Source: Leuconostoc inhae (GTDB lineage: Bacteria > Bacillota > Bacilli > Lactobacillales > Lactobacillaceae). From it: a stretch of DNA of 64,000 nt. Numbering within the stretch: the stretch's first letter is position 1; each line of letters starts with the position of its first letter. Of the stretch, positions 18,462 through 27,084 are shown in pieces. Made by a program: the position numbers and the translations under genes. The notes under the pieces are model-generated. The model was given only the letters and a program-made list of their open reading frames with translations. It was not told the origin of the DNA and did not search any database. The DNA lies in NCBI RefSeq assembly GCF_019656015.1, contig NZ_BPKW01000004.1, forward strand, positions 186,001 to 250,000. The letters are read 5' to 3'.

Positions 18462-20009
18462 TTAAATTAATAATAGTGCTAATTGAATATCTATCAGAAC
18501 ATCTGGCATTTCTAAATCAATGCCCAGTAAGTCACTAATCCGTTTTAGGCGATAATTAATTGTATTTCGATGAACAAACAATGCTGATGCAACTGCAGTC
18601 ACATTTTGATGTAAAAATACATAGCTTTTTAAAGTTGCCAACAATTCTTCATTTCCTAAAATACGGCCTAGTGTTTTCTCCACAAAAACATCACTTTCTT
18701 GTTTTGGTAATAGATTAAGCAACTCTTGTGCATTTTTTGGCCGAAAAATCATAATTGGATGTTGACTGGAGGTTAATTTCAAAGCATTATTAGCTTGATC
18801 GTATAATTCAGATAATTTATGAATAGACTTTGAAATTCTTGAGAATCCTATTGTAAAAGAGTGATGCAATCCTTTTTGCGTCTTTAAAAAATCAAACAAT
18901 TGATTTAAAAATTGTCGTGTATCAATATTTTGATTAATAAGTAGTACGAGCTGCTGACTGTGCGAAAAAGTTAAAACAGGCAGCTGGTGTTCTGAAATGA
19001 ACCAACGTGTAAGTTGTTGCCGAATTTCAAATTGGTGTGATTCAATGATTTTATTTTGTTGAAGAAAACCTATTATGGCAACATGAAAACATTGTTTGTT
19101 GTCAATGTTTTCATCGTGCAAATAATTATCTATGGCTGTATCACTTAGGCCACCTTGCATGACATTCAAAAAAAATCCAGAACGATTACGGAAGTCAGTT
19201 TCATTTAATAAATCTGTCCGAGAGTTAGCCAGGCCTAAAGTATTCATGACTTGTTGCTGTCGCAACATTTGAAAGTCGGATGGTTCTAATTCGTTAACTA
19301 CAAATGCAGCAAATGCTTTGTTTTCGTTTAATGCTGAAAAAATTGGTAAAATATCAATACTTTGATGATTAAATGCAATACGAGTTGGTTTTGATAAATT
19401 AAGATAATCGATGCCGGATTCGTGGCGTAAATGATGTGTTAAAAATTCGCGTTGAGCTACCCACTCACTACTAGCATATATTGCTGTAAAATGAGAATCT
19501 AATAAAGCAAGTGGTGTTTTTAGTACCTTGGCACTTTGATCAAGTAAATGTTGATAGGTGATATTTTGAGCGTTTAGGTCTGATAATTGTTGATTAATAG
19601 CGATAATTTCTCGTAATTCAATATTTTGTGTTTCTAAAATAATTGCAGTAAGGCGCTTAACGGTTAAAGATAAGAAATCATCTGCTGGTGTCCAAAGTAT
19701 AGGAATTGCTAATTTGTCTGCTAAAATGATGACATCTTGCGGTAAATCATTAATATAACGGCCTAATTTAATAGCAATACCGCATGCATTTATGTCATGC
19801 ATGCCAATAATGAGATCAGTTAATAACTGAGGATTTTTAGTAAAATGAAAACCAGACGTCACTAATAATTGACCTTCAAAAAGAAAATCATTAATATCAG
19901 GTGCGTCAATCATACCAACTTGTGAAATATTACGAAATAAGCCATTAGCACCTGCAGCTACTTTGATACCCTGAAGTGAGGGGTATTTTAATATATCATT
20001 TAATTTCAT
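18462..20009 (-). CDS. PucR-family transcriptional regulator
   Basis: 515 residues. N-terminal PucR domain (about 5-125: LNDILKYPSLQGIKVAAG, then IAIKLGRYI and LADKLAIPILW) and a C-terminal HTH_30 domain (about 450-510: VTAVASALFVHRNTINYRLKRI). PucR-type proteins regulate purine, amine or amino-acid catabolism. Here the gene lies between an amino-acid permease and a divergent MHS transporter, and shared palindromes suggest it controls both. Possible own promoter on the minus strand: TTGTAC (20064-20059), 17 nt, TAGAAT (20041-20036), overlapping operator copy 2. Ligand unknown. Confidence 0.9.
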   Translation of the reverse strand: MKLNDILKYPSLQGIKVAAGANGLFRNISQVGMIDAPDINDFLFEGQLLVTSGFHFTKNPQLLTDLIIGMHDINACGIAIKLGRYINDLPQDVIILADKLAIPILWTPADDFLSLTVKRLTAIILETQNIELREIIAINQQLSDLNAQNITYQHLLDQSAKVLKTPLALLDSHFTAIYASSEWVAQREFLTHHLRHESGIDYLNLSKPTRIAFNHQSIDILPIFSALNENKAFAAFVVNELEPSDFQMLRQQQVMNTLGLANSRTDLLNETDFRNRSGFFLNVMQGGLSDTAIDNYLHDENIDNKQCFHVAIIGFLQQNKIIESHQFEIRQQLTRWFISEHQLPVLTFSHSQQLVLLINQNIDTRQFLNQLFDFLKTQKGLHHSFTIGFSRISKSIHKLSELYDQANNALKLTSSQHPIMIFRPKNAQELLNLLPKQESDVFVEKTLGRILGNEELLATLKSYVFLHQNVTAVASALFVHRNTINYRLKRISDLLGIDLEMPDVLIDIQLALLLI

Positions 20010-20049
20010 TATTTTAACCTCATAATTTTATTGCTATTCTATCGCATTT

Positions 20050-20062
20050 GTTCATTATGTAC
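20050..20062. promoter_or_regulatory. Palindromic operator, copy 2
   Basis: GTTCATTATGTAC within TTTGTTCATTATGTACAA, nearly the same sequence as the copy at 18446-18458 (ATTAT core conserved). Overlaps the predicted -35 of pucR. Confidence 0.6.
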
Positions 20063-20080
20063 AAGGATTATTTAATTACT

Positions 20081-20093
20081 GTGCAGTGCGCAC
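20081..20093. promoter_or_regulatory. Palindromic operator, copy 3
   Basis: GTGCAGTGCGCAC: same GTGC-N5-GCAC spacing as copy 1, 31 bp centre to centre from copy 2 (about three helical turns). Its end is 12 bp from a TATAAT (20105-20110), so it covers the -35 position of the MHS transporter promoter. Confidence 0.55.
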
Positions 20094-20153
20094 GAAGCAG
20101 CTTATATAATAAAATGTTAAATTACGCATAACAGGATTGTAGGAGAAATGATT

Positions 20154-21419
20154 ATGCGATCAGAAAAAAAGATCATTAGTAATGTATTAAAAGGATCCCT
20201 AGGCAATTTAATTGAGTGGTTTGATTGGTATGTTTATGCATCTTTTGCAGTTTATTTTGCACCATCATTTTTCCCAGCACATGATAAAACAGCTGAGCTA
20301 CTTAGCACAGCTGCGGTATTTGCAATTGGTTTTTTGATGCGTCCTTTAGGTAGTTTAGTGTTTGGAAAATATGCAGATCAACATGGTCGACGATCAGCGT
20401 TAACGCTTTCAGTACTTATCATGGCAAGCGGATCGTTAATTATTGCTCTGACGCCAAGTTATGATAAAATAGGTATTTTTGCACCAACCATTTTAATTTT
20501 AGCACGTCTATTTCAAGGTTTATCTTTAGGTGGTGAGTATGGCACTTCTGCCACCTATTTGTCCGAAATGGCCAGTGCAGGTCATCGTGGATTTTATGCA
20601 TCGTTTCAATATGTAACATTGATAAGTGGTCAATTGATTGCTTTGGGTGTTCAGATTATTTTGCAAACGACAATGACAGAAATAGCTTTGATTTCATGGG
20701 GTTGGCGTATACCATTTTTTATTGGCGCCATGGGAGCACTTGTGGTGCTAATATTACGACTGAGCATGGAAGAATCTGATCAGTTTATGGCTCAAAGTAA
20801 GAAGGTAAAAGGTAATTTACGTGAATTGCTGCGCTATCCAAAGGCAATTTTAACAGTGGTTGGTCTTACATTAGGAGGCACAATTGCTTTTTATACTTAT
20901 ACCACCTATTTACAAAAATTTATGATTAATTCTGTTGGTTTACCAAAACAGCAAGTCGCTTGGATTAATTTTTTAGCGCTGTTTATTTTTATGATTTTGC
21001 AACCACTGGCGGGGGCACTTTCTGATAAAATTGGCCGTAAGCCATTACTGTTTTGGTTTGGTGGCTTGGGAACTATATTGACGATACCAATTTTAACGCT
21101 GTTATCACATGTTAAAAGCGGTTGGGCAGCTTTTGGTCTGATGATGGCTGGACTGATTATCGTCACAGGTTATACATCAATTAACGCTATTGTTAAAGCA
21201 GAAATGTTTCCAACTGAAATTAGAGCGCTTGGCGTTGGCTTGCCTTATGGTTTAACCGTTGCGATTTTTGGTGGGACTGTTGAATATGTCGCCCTATATT
21301 TAAAAAAGATAAATCATGAAAATTGGTTTTTTATTTATGTTACGCTGGTGATTGCGATTAGTTTGGTTGTCTATTGGCGAATGACAGACACAAAACACAC
21401 TTCTAAATTAGATGGATAA
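20154..21419 (+). CDS. MHS-family MFS transporter (KgtP/ProP-like)
   Basis: 421-residue 12-helix transporter of the metabolite:H+ symporter family. Motifs: GNLIEWFDWYVYA (helix 1), FLMRPLGSLVFGKYADQHGRR (loop 2-3), 'LARLFQGLSLGGEYGTSATYLSEMA', and the second-half DKIGRKP. Such proteins import carboxylates such as 2-oxoglutarate, or proline/betaine; substrate undetermined. Two ATGs are possible: 20148 is 2 nt and 20154 8 nt from SD aggag, so 20154 is chosen. Divergent from pucR with two operators between them; TATAAT at 20105 is the likely -10. Confidence 0.9.
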   Translation: MRSEKKIISNVLKGSLGNLIEWFDWYVYASFAVYFAPSFFPAHDKTAELLSTAAVFAIGFLMRPLGSLVFGKYADQHGRRSALTLSVLIMASGSLIIALTPSYDKIGIFAPTILILARLFQGLSLGGEYGTSATYLSEMASAGHRGFYASFQYVTLISGQLIALGVQIILQTTMTEIALISWGWRIPFFIGAMGALVVLILRLSMEESDQFMAQSKKVKGNLRELLRYPKAILTVVGLTLGGTIAFYTYTTYLQKFMINSVGLPKQQVAWINFLALFIFMILQPLAGALSDKIGRKPLLFWFGGLGTILTIPILTLLSHVKSGWAAFGLMMAGLIIVTGYTSINAIVKAEMFPTEIRALGVGLPYGLTVAIFGGTVEYVALYLKKINHENWFFIYVTLVIAISLVVYWRMTDTKHTSKLDG

Positions 21420-21465
21420 ATGATAAGATAATTATAAACAAATAATTAATTTATTAGGAGTAAAT

Positions 21466-22962
21466 ATGACGACACAGCAAGATTTATTTGAATCAGTTAA
21501 GGAGCAAACATTATTATCGCAACTTTCAGCACTTTCAGGTTGGGATGCTTTAACGGGCATGCCAAAAGATGCAGGGCATTTTCGAGCAGATGTTGATGCT
21601 TATTTGGCTGAAAAATTGTTTCAGATAGCAACGGGGGATAAAAGGCAAAAAATTTTAACAGATTTAACTGCTGATGGCGCTTCTTTAAATGAATTAGGCC
21701 AAATTGTGTTGAAAAAAGCACGGCAAGATTTTGAAATCACAGGTAAAATTCCTCAAACAGATTTTGTTGCTTTTGAAAAAACGCTTTCTGAGGCGCAAGA
21801 TTATTGGTCAAGAGCACGTGAAGCAAACAACTATAACATTTTTAAACCTTACGTTGAACGCATTATTAGTTACTTGAAACAATTTATTCCTTTGTGGCAA
21901 AAAGAAGAAGCAACGCCCTATGATGTGCTACTCAATCAGTATGAGCCAGGGCTGACAGTTAAAAAATTAGATGCTGTATTTGAACAATTAAAAGTGGGCA
22001 TAACGGAATTAAGGGCACGATTAGCATTATCAGGGACAGTGCCTGACAGTTCGTTTTTACATCGTGAGGTATCTAAAAATCAACAAAAACAGTATGCCTT
22101 ATCAGCTGTGCAGCGCCTAGGTTACAATTTAAATAAGGGGCGCTTAGATGATACAATTCATCCTTTTATGGAGGCATTGAACCGAGATGATGCTCGTATA
22201 ACGACGCGGTGGGACGAAAAAAATTTTCAAATGGCGGTATTGGGTATTTTTCATGAAGCAGGGCATGGTCTGTTTGAACAAAATGTTGATCCAAAATATG
22301 ATGATGCGCGCGCCGTATTACCAATTAGTATGAGTATTCACGAATCTCAATCACTTTTTAACGAAGTCATTATTGGCCGTTCAAAAGAATTTTGGACAAC
22401 GGAATACCCTAAACTTCAAGCGACTTTTTCACCTGTATTAGATGATATTTCAGTGAATAAATTTTATAAAGGGTGGTTAAAAACGGATGCAACTTTGATA
22501 CGTACAGAAGCTGACCCACTCACTTATCCGCTGCATATCATTATTCGTTATGAAATTGAAAAAGCTATTTTTAATGATCATGTTGACCTGGCTGATTTGC
22601 CAGCGCTTTGGCAAGCAAAATATAAAGAATACCTTGGTCTAGAGGTACCAGATGATTTAAACGGTATTTTACAGGATATCCATTGGGCAGGTGGATCATT
22701 TGGCTATTTTCCAAGTTACGCTTTGGGACACCTATATGCTGCGCAATTTAAGGCAACAATGGCTAAGACGCTTGATTTCGAAGATATCTTTAAATCAGGT
22801 GATTATTCACCTATCTTTGATTGGCGTCAAGCACATATTTGGCAGCATGGTGGCACAGTAGATCCAAATGAAATTTTAGAAAATGTAACAGGTGAGTCAT
22901 TGAATCCAAAATATTGGCTTGATTTTATGACAAAATTATATGAAGATGCTTATCAGATATAA
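21466..22962 (+). CDS. M32 family metallocarboxypeptidase
   Basis: 498-residue cytoplasmic carboxypeptidase of the thermostable carboxypeptidase 1 group, releasing C-terminal residues from peptides. The zinc motif is FHEAGHGLFE (HExxH about 263-267), followed by the family motifs HESQSLFNEV (third ligand Glu near 293), 'IIRYEIEKAIFND' and GSFGYFPSYALGHLYAAQ. Clear SD (attaggag). Possibly in one transcript with the ASCH gene 30 nt downstream. Full length. Confidence 0.95.
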   Translation: MTTQQDLFESVKEQTLLSQLSALSGWDALTGMPKDAGHFRADVDAYLAEKLFQIATGDKRQKILTDLTADGASLNELGQIVLKKARQDFEITGKIPQTDFVAFEKTLSEAQDYWSRAREANNYNIFKPYVERIISYLKQFIPLWQKEEATPYDVLLNQYEPGLTVKKLDAVFEQLKVGITELRARLALSGTVPDSSFLHREVSKNQQKQYALSAVQRLGYNLNKGRLDDTIHPFMEALNRDDARITTRWDEKNFQMAVLGIFHEAGHGLFEQNVDPKYDDARAVLPISMSIHESQSLFNEVIIGRSKEFWTTEYPKLQATFSPVLDDISVNKFYKGWLKTDATLIRTEADPLTYPLHIIIRYEIEKAIFNDHVDLADLPALWQAKYKEYLGLEVPDDLNGILQDIHWAGGSFGYFPSYALGHLYAAQFKATMAKTLDFEDIFKSGDYSPIFDWRQAHIWQHGGTVDPNEILENVTGESLNPKYWLDFMTKLYEDAYQI

Positions 22963-22991
22963 AGTTATCAGTAATATTATAGGAGAAAAAC

Positions 22992-23435
22992 ATGGCACAC
23001 GAGCAAATTTGGCTTGATTTTATAACAGAATTTCCAATTTTTTCTAATAGTTCACGTACGTCATGGCAGTTTGGTAGCGACCCAACGGCGTTGGCACAAT
23101 TAGTCATTGCAGGTAAAAAGACAGCCACTTCAAGTTATTTTTTGGACTATACAAATGATAATGACATCGTTCCCACCGTGGGTCATGTGAATTTGATTTT
23201 AGACAATGAGTCGCAACCAAAGGTAATTACAGTCAATACCAAAGTTGTCTTACAACCTTACAAACAAGTTGATGACGAAATCGCTTATTTAGAGGGTGAG
23301 GGAACACGAGATTTGGCCTACTGGCACAAAGTACATGAGCCTTTTTTTAGTGATGTGGCGCAAGAAATTGGACATACTTTCACGACAGATGACTTAATAG
23401 TCACAGCCTTTTTTGAGGTGTTGAAAATTTTATAA
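22992..23435 (+). CDS. ASCH domain protein
   Basis: 147 residues covering one ASCH domain, a small beta-barrel related to PUA, proposed to bind RNA or act as a hydrolase of modified nucleosides. Seen: 'WQFGSDPTALAQLVIAGKKTATSS' (about 26-48), GHVNLILD, and 'EGEGTRDLAYWHKVHEPFF' (about 95-115), the usual signature near the end. SD aggag before ATG 22992. Cytoplasmic; physiological role unknown. Confidence 0.88.
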   Translation: MAHEQIWLDFITEFPIFSNSSRTSWQFGSDPTALAQLVIAGKKTATSSYFLDYTNDNDIVPTVGHVNLILDNESQPKVITVNTKVVLQPYKQVDDEIAYLEGEGTRDLAYWHKVHEPFFSDVAQEIGHTFTTDDLIVTAFFEVLKIL

Positions 23436-23437
23436 CA

Positions 23438-23466
23438 TTGACAACAAACATTATTTCTGATAGAAT
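23438..23466 (+). promoter_or_regulatory. Promoter of rpsU
   Basis: TTGACA (23438-23443), 17-nt spacer, TAGAAT (23461-23466): near consensus, directly after the ASCH stop and about 60 nt before rpsU. Confidence 0.8.
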
Positions 23467-23527
23467 TAGTGAGTATTTATAGCATGTCGTTAAAACGAAA
23501 TAAAATGCGAGAGAGGAGGGTTATCAC

Positions 23528-23713
23528 ATGGCAAAGGTCATCGTACGTAAGAGCGAATCTTTGGATGATGCATTGCGTCGCTTTAAGCGCGGTGTTTCAA
23601 AAGACGGTACTCTCCAAGAATACCGTAAGCGCGAATACTATGTTAAGCCTTCAGTTGCTCGTAAATTGAAGTCTGAAGCAGCACAAAAGCGTAACAAGAA
23701 AAAGGGCCGTTAA
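23528..23713 (+). CDS. rpsU: 30S ribosomal protein S21
   Basis: 61-residue basic ribosomal protein of the small subunit, involved in initiation. Starts [20 protein letters not shown] and ends with a lysine/arginine-rich tail (KRNKKKGR). Strong SD (gagaggagg) 7 nt before ATG, strong promoter upstream, terminator directly after. Monocistronic here, separate from the yqeY gene, which is 2.8 kb downstream. Confidence 0.98.
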   Translation: MAKVIVRKSESLDDALRRFKRGVSKDGTLQEYRKREYYVKPSVARKLKSEAAQKRNKKKGR

Positions 23714-23721
23714 ACGGTTCT

Positions 23722-23750
23722 AAACGTCACTTTGGTGGCGTTTTTCTTTT
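23722..23750 (+). terminator. rpsU terminator
   Basis: AAACGTCAC-TTTG-GTGGCGTTT stem with T-run interrupted by one C. Confidence 0.85.
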
Positions 23751-23825
23751 GTATTAAAATAATTGAAATATAAAAAGTTAGAATGTAAATCCTGACTTTC
23801 TATATTGTAGATAATAGAAACATAT

Positions 23826-23865
23826 CTCATTAGTTAGTTTAATATTGACTAAACTAACTAATGAG
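23826..23865. promoter_or_regulatory. Inverted-repeat operator of the MarR gene
   Basis: Perfect 16-bp arms CTCATTAGTTAGTTTA / TAAACTAACTAATGAG (23826-23841, 23850-23865) around 8 nt. A -35-like TTGACT (23845-23850) with TAAACT 17 nt later falls within and after it. A weaker second copy (TTAGTT...AACTAA) follows at about 23886-23913. Typical of MarR autoregulation. Confidence 0.75.
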
Positions 23866-23932
23866 AGTAAACTATTTTATATTAATTAGTTAGCATATAT
23901 TTAAATAAACTAAATAAAACGAGGCAATAAAA

Positions 23933-24544
23933 ATGGATAATCAGTCATTATTTAATGAGTTGGGTGAATTAGTACAGCAGCCATTAATTTGGCTGGCAGC
24001 ACAGCATAGTATTGGTGGTGGAAATGGTCGATCGGATAGTAGTCGCCGATTGTTGCGTATTTTATCAGAAACCGATAAAGAATTAACAGCTGGCGCAATT
24101 GCTGACATTTTAGATATTCGCCCAGCATCAGTGACAGCTTTAATTAACAAACTTGAATCTGATAATCTAGTTATTCGTGCAAAAGATGGTCGTGATGCCC
24201 GTATTGTTAAAGTTAAAATCACAGCAACTGGTCGCCAACAATTGCAAGATGTTGACGACTCACGTCAAGATTTTCAAGAATCACTATTCAGTGTTTTAAA
24301 TGATGCCGAACGGCTACAACTGGCTGAAAGTTTACATAAATTAAACGCACATGTGGTTTCTGACGAATTTACAGAACAATTGACAAAAGATATGGATAAG
24401 CATCGTAAGATGATGTTTGAACATTTAATCAAGGCGCGTGGCCATCAAAATGAGCATATGCGACGCGGATTTAGCCAATTAACACGACAAATAGACCGTG
24501 AAACAGTTGATAAACACGACCGGCAGTGGCCATGGTGGCCTTAA
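23933..24544 (+). CDS. MarR-family regulator
   Basis: 203-residue winged-helix repressor. HTH and wing are at about 45-105 ('LTAGAIADILDIRPASVTALINKLESDNLVIRAKDGRDARIVKVKITATG'-type pattern, seen here nearly exactly), followed by a longer than usual C-terminal helical tail (about 135-203) ending in QWPWWP; usual MarR length is about 150. The gene is 50 nt upstream of an LmrA-like exporter, so it probably represses exporter and itself through the TTAGTTAGTTTA palindrome. The ligand is unknown. Confidence 0.9.
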   Translation: MDNQSLFNELGELVQQPLIWLAAQHSIGGGNGRSDSSRRLLRILSETDKELTAGAIADILDIRPASVTALINKLESDNLVIRAKDGRDARIVKVKITATGRQQLQDVDDSRQDFQESLFSVLNDAERLQLAESLHKLNAHVVSDEFTEQLTKDMDKHRKMMFEHLIKARGHQNEHMRRGFSQLTRQIDRETVDKHDRQWPWWP

Positions 24545-24594
24545 CATCATAGCTGAATGACTTATGTTTCAAAAATAGATATCTCGAGGAACTA

Positions 24595-26367
24595 ATGATG
24601 AGTGAAAATAGGACAAGGGTTATTGACAGACGACCTAAAAATAAAGGCAAATTTAATTGGAGCCATTTTTTTAGTTTACTAAAGATGGCTCATCCCCAAT
24701 GGCGATATTTGGGTACGGGATTGATTTTGGGTGTCGTGGGTGTCGTGGGTAATTTAGTGACACCAGTTTTTGCTAGTCAATTGATTTCAACCTTCAAAAA
24801 TGGGTTAAACAAGCAATTGATTATGTTGGCGTTAATATTTTTTATTGGCGCTGCAATTCTGACTGCTATTGGTAATTTCTTGTTAGGCGTTGCCGGTGAA
24901 CAAATTGTACAAAATTTGCGAAAAACATTGTGGCAAAAATTAATTGTTTTAAAAGTAACATATTTTGATGAAGTCAAATCAGGAGAAATGATCTCTCGTT
25001 TAGTCAATGACACATCGCAAGTTAAAACACTAGTAGCCAACAGCTTTCCTAATTTTATAACGGGTATCATTCAATTGCTAGGTGCTGTCATCTTAATGTT
25101 TATAGTTGATTGGCACATGGCATTGCTTATCTTAATTGCTATTCCACTAGCAGCGGTCGCTATGGCAATTCCAATGATTTGGGGTGGTAGAATTGGTCGG
25201 GCGACACAAGATGGTATCGCTGAATTTAGTGGGCAATCTACTGATACACTATCTGAAATACGTTTAGTTAAATCGTCTGGTTCTGAAAAACAAGAACTAG
25301 AACGCGGACATCATCAAATTACGCATTTATTTAAATTGGGACGTCGCGAGGCTATTATAGATGGCGTATCACAACCATTAATGACTATGGTTATGATGGG
25401 GGTATTCATGATCATCATTGCTTTTGGTGCTTACCGTATGTCACAAGGAGAGATGACTACAGGACATTTAATTGCTTTTATGATGTATTTATTTCAAATG
25501 TTACCGCCTGTGGCAACAATAGCAACATTTGCAACAACTTTGGCCAAAACGCAAGGAGCAACTGAACGGATTGGCGATATATTAGAGGAGGCTGGTGAAG
25601 ATTTACAAGCTGGTGAGACAATTGATGTGACGGGTAAGGTGGTGTCTATGAAGCACGTTACCTTTAGCTATAAAAAGAATGAACCAATTTTATATGATAT
25701 TTCATTTGAAGCAAAGCCGAATACAGTTATTGCCTTTGCTGGTCCCTCGGGTGGTGGAAAATCAACAATATTTGGTTTATTAGAACGATTTTATCTGCCT
25801 ACTACTGGTGAGTTTAAGATTGGAAACATTAATGTTGATCAGACCAGTTTGGCATCTTGGCGCAGTCAAATTGGCTTTGTATCGCAAGATTCACCGATCA
25901 TGGCGGGTAGTATTCGAGATAATTTAACCTATGGACTTGTTGATAATTATACAGATAATCAACTTTGGAAAGTTTTAGAACTGGCTTATGCTGAAACATT
26001 TGTTTCAGAGATGACAAATGGTTTAGATACGGAAGTTGGTGAACGTGGCGTCAAAATATCTGGTGGTCAACGACAACGTTTGGCTATTGCACGTGCCTTT
26101 TTACGTGATCCAAAAATTTTAATGTTAGATGAAGCCACGGCATCACTTGATTCAGAATCGGAAGCAATGGTGCAACAGGCACTTGAAACATTGATGAAAA
26201 ATCGCACAACATTAGTCATCGCACATCGTTTATCGACAATTGTGACGGCAGATAACATATATTTTATTGAGCAAGGTACAGTAACTGGTTCTGGTACACA
26301 TCAAGAATTATTAAAAAAGCATAGCTTATATGCAAGATATGTTTCTGAACAAGTAGTGACGAATTAA
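24595..26367 (+). CDS. LmrA/BmrA-like ABC multidrug exporter
   Basis: 590-residue half-transporter: six membrane helices (about 40-330) then a nucleotide-binding domain with Walker A GPSGGGKST (about 382-390), signature SGGQRQR (about 487), Walker B ILMLDEATASLD and H-loop AHRLST. Same length and layout as Lactococcus LmrA, which works as a homodimer exporting lipophilic drugs or lipids. Start is ATG 24595 or the adjacent 24598 (SD gagga). Downstream of and probably cotranscribed with the MarR gene. Confidence 0.92.
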   Translation: MMSENRTRVIDRRPKNKGKFNWSHFFSLLKMAHPQWRYLGTGLILGVVGVVGNLVTPVFASQLISTFKNGLNKQLIMLALIFFIGAAILTAIGNFLLGVAGEQIVQNLRKTLWQKLIVLKVTYFDEVKSGEMISRLVNDTSQVKTLVANSFPNFITGIIQLLGAVILMFIVDWHMALLILIAIPLAAVAMAIPMIWGGRIGRATQDGIAEFSGQSTDTLSEIRLVKSSGSEKQELERGHHQITHLFKLGRREAIIDGVSQPLMTMVMMGVFMIIIAFGAYRMSQGEMTTGHLIAFMMYLFQMLPPVATIATFATTLAKTQGATERIGDILEEAGEDLQAGETIDVTGKVVSMKHVTFSYKKNEPILYDISFEAKPNTVIAFAGPSGGGKSTIFGLLERFYLPTTGEFKIGNINVDQTSLASWRSQIGFVSQDSPIMAGSIRDNLTYGLVDNYTDNQLWKVLELAYAETFVSEMTNGLDTEVGERGVKISGGQRQRLAIARAFLRDPKILMLDEATASLDSESEAMVQQALETLMKNRTTLVIAHRLSTIVTADNIYFIEQGTVTGSGTHQELLKKHSLYARYVSEQVVTN

Positions 26368-26545
26368 AAAATAAAATGGCCAATGCATTTAAAATAATAA
26401 TGCATTGATATTATAAGTGTCCTCTTAAAAAGAAGGACGCTATTTGTGTTACAATATTCAATGATAGTTACAATATTAAATGTAATAAATACACGAATTA
26501 TTCGTGTAAAAAATCTAAAATAGGTATAAAGAAAGAGGATTAAAA

Positions 26546-26989
26546 ATGACGTTACTAGAAACACTTAACTCTGATATGAAGCAAGCAATGAAGGACAAAA
26601 ATAAGGGTGCTTTGTCAGTTATTCGTATGGTTAAATCAACTGTTATGAATGAGCAAATTAGTTTGGGACATGATTTGACTTCAGAAGAAGAATTGACGGT
26701 CTTATCACGTGAGGTGAAACAGCGTAACGAATCTTTGTCAGAATTTGAAAAAGGGAATCGTGAAGATTTAGCAGCAGGTATTCGTTCAGAATTGGCGATT
26801 TTAGCAAAATACCTGCCTAAGCAATTAACTGAAGAAGAAGTTCAAGCAATTGTTAATGCCGCTGTTCTAAAAACTAATGCAGCAACATTAAAAGATATGG
26901 GTAAAGTTATGGGAATAGTGACACCACAAGTAAAAGGTAAAGCTGATGGTAAGTTGGTGGCTAACCTTGTAAAGAAAGCACTATCATAA
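26546..26989 (+). CDS. yqeY: YqeY family protein (GatB/YqeY domain)
   Basis: 147 residues, a helical protein sharing the tRNA-binding domain of GatB. Begins 'LLETLNSDMKQAMKDKNKGALSVIRMVKS' and ends 'GKVMGIVTPQVKGKADGKLVANLVKKAL', both typical. Proposed role in tRNA-dependent amidation or tRNA interaction; not proven. SD agagga. In front are two copies of GTTACAATATT (26448, 26467) that look like alternative -10 regions. Confidence 0.95.
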   Translation: MTLLETLNSDMKQAMKDKNKGALSVIRMVKSTVMNEQISLGHDLTSEEELTVLSREVKQRNESLSEFEKGNREDLAAGIRSELAILAKYLPKQLTEEEVQAIVNAAVLKTNAATLKDMGKVMGIVTPQVKGKADGKLVANLVKKALS

Positions 26990-27084
26990 AAGACAGCTCA
27001 TTTTTATAGATTATGTTAACTTATCCATGGTAAACTAGAATACTAAAGAAAAAACACGTGAAGTTGCGTGTCAAAGGAAAAATA

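Noticed and set aside
24595-26367. Bacteriocin or toxin export role for the ABC transporter
   Set aside because: No N-terminal peptidase domain and no precursor peptide gene nearby; the MarR neighbour and LmrA-like layout point to multidrug export.
26383-26440. Two small hairpins after the ABC exporter (CAATGCATT/AATGCATTG and GTGTCCTCTT/AAGGACGC)
   Set aside because: Neither has a good T-run, so I did not call a terminator.
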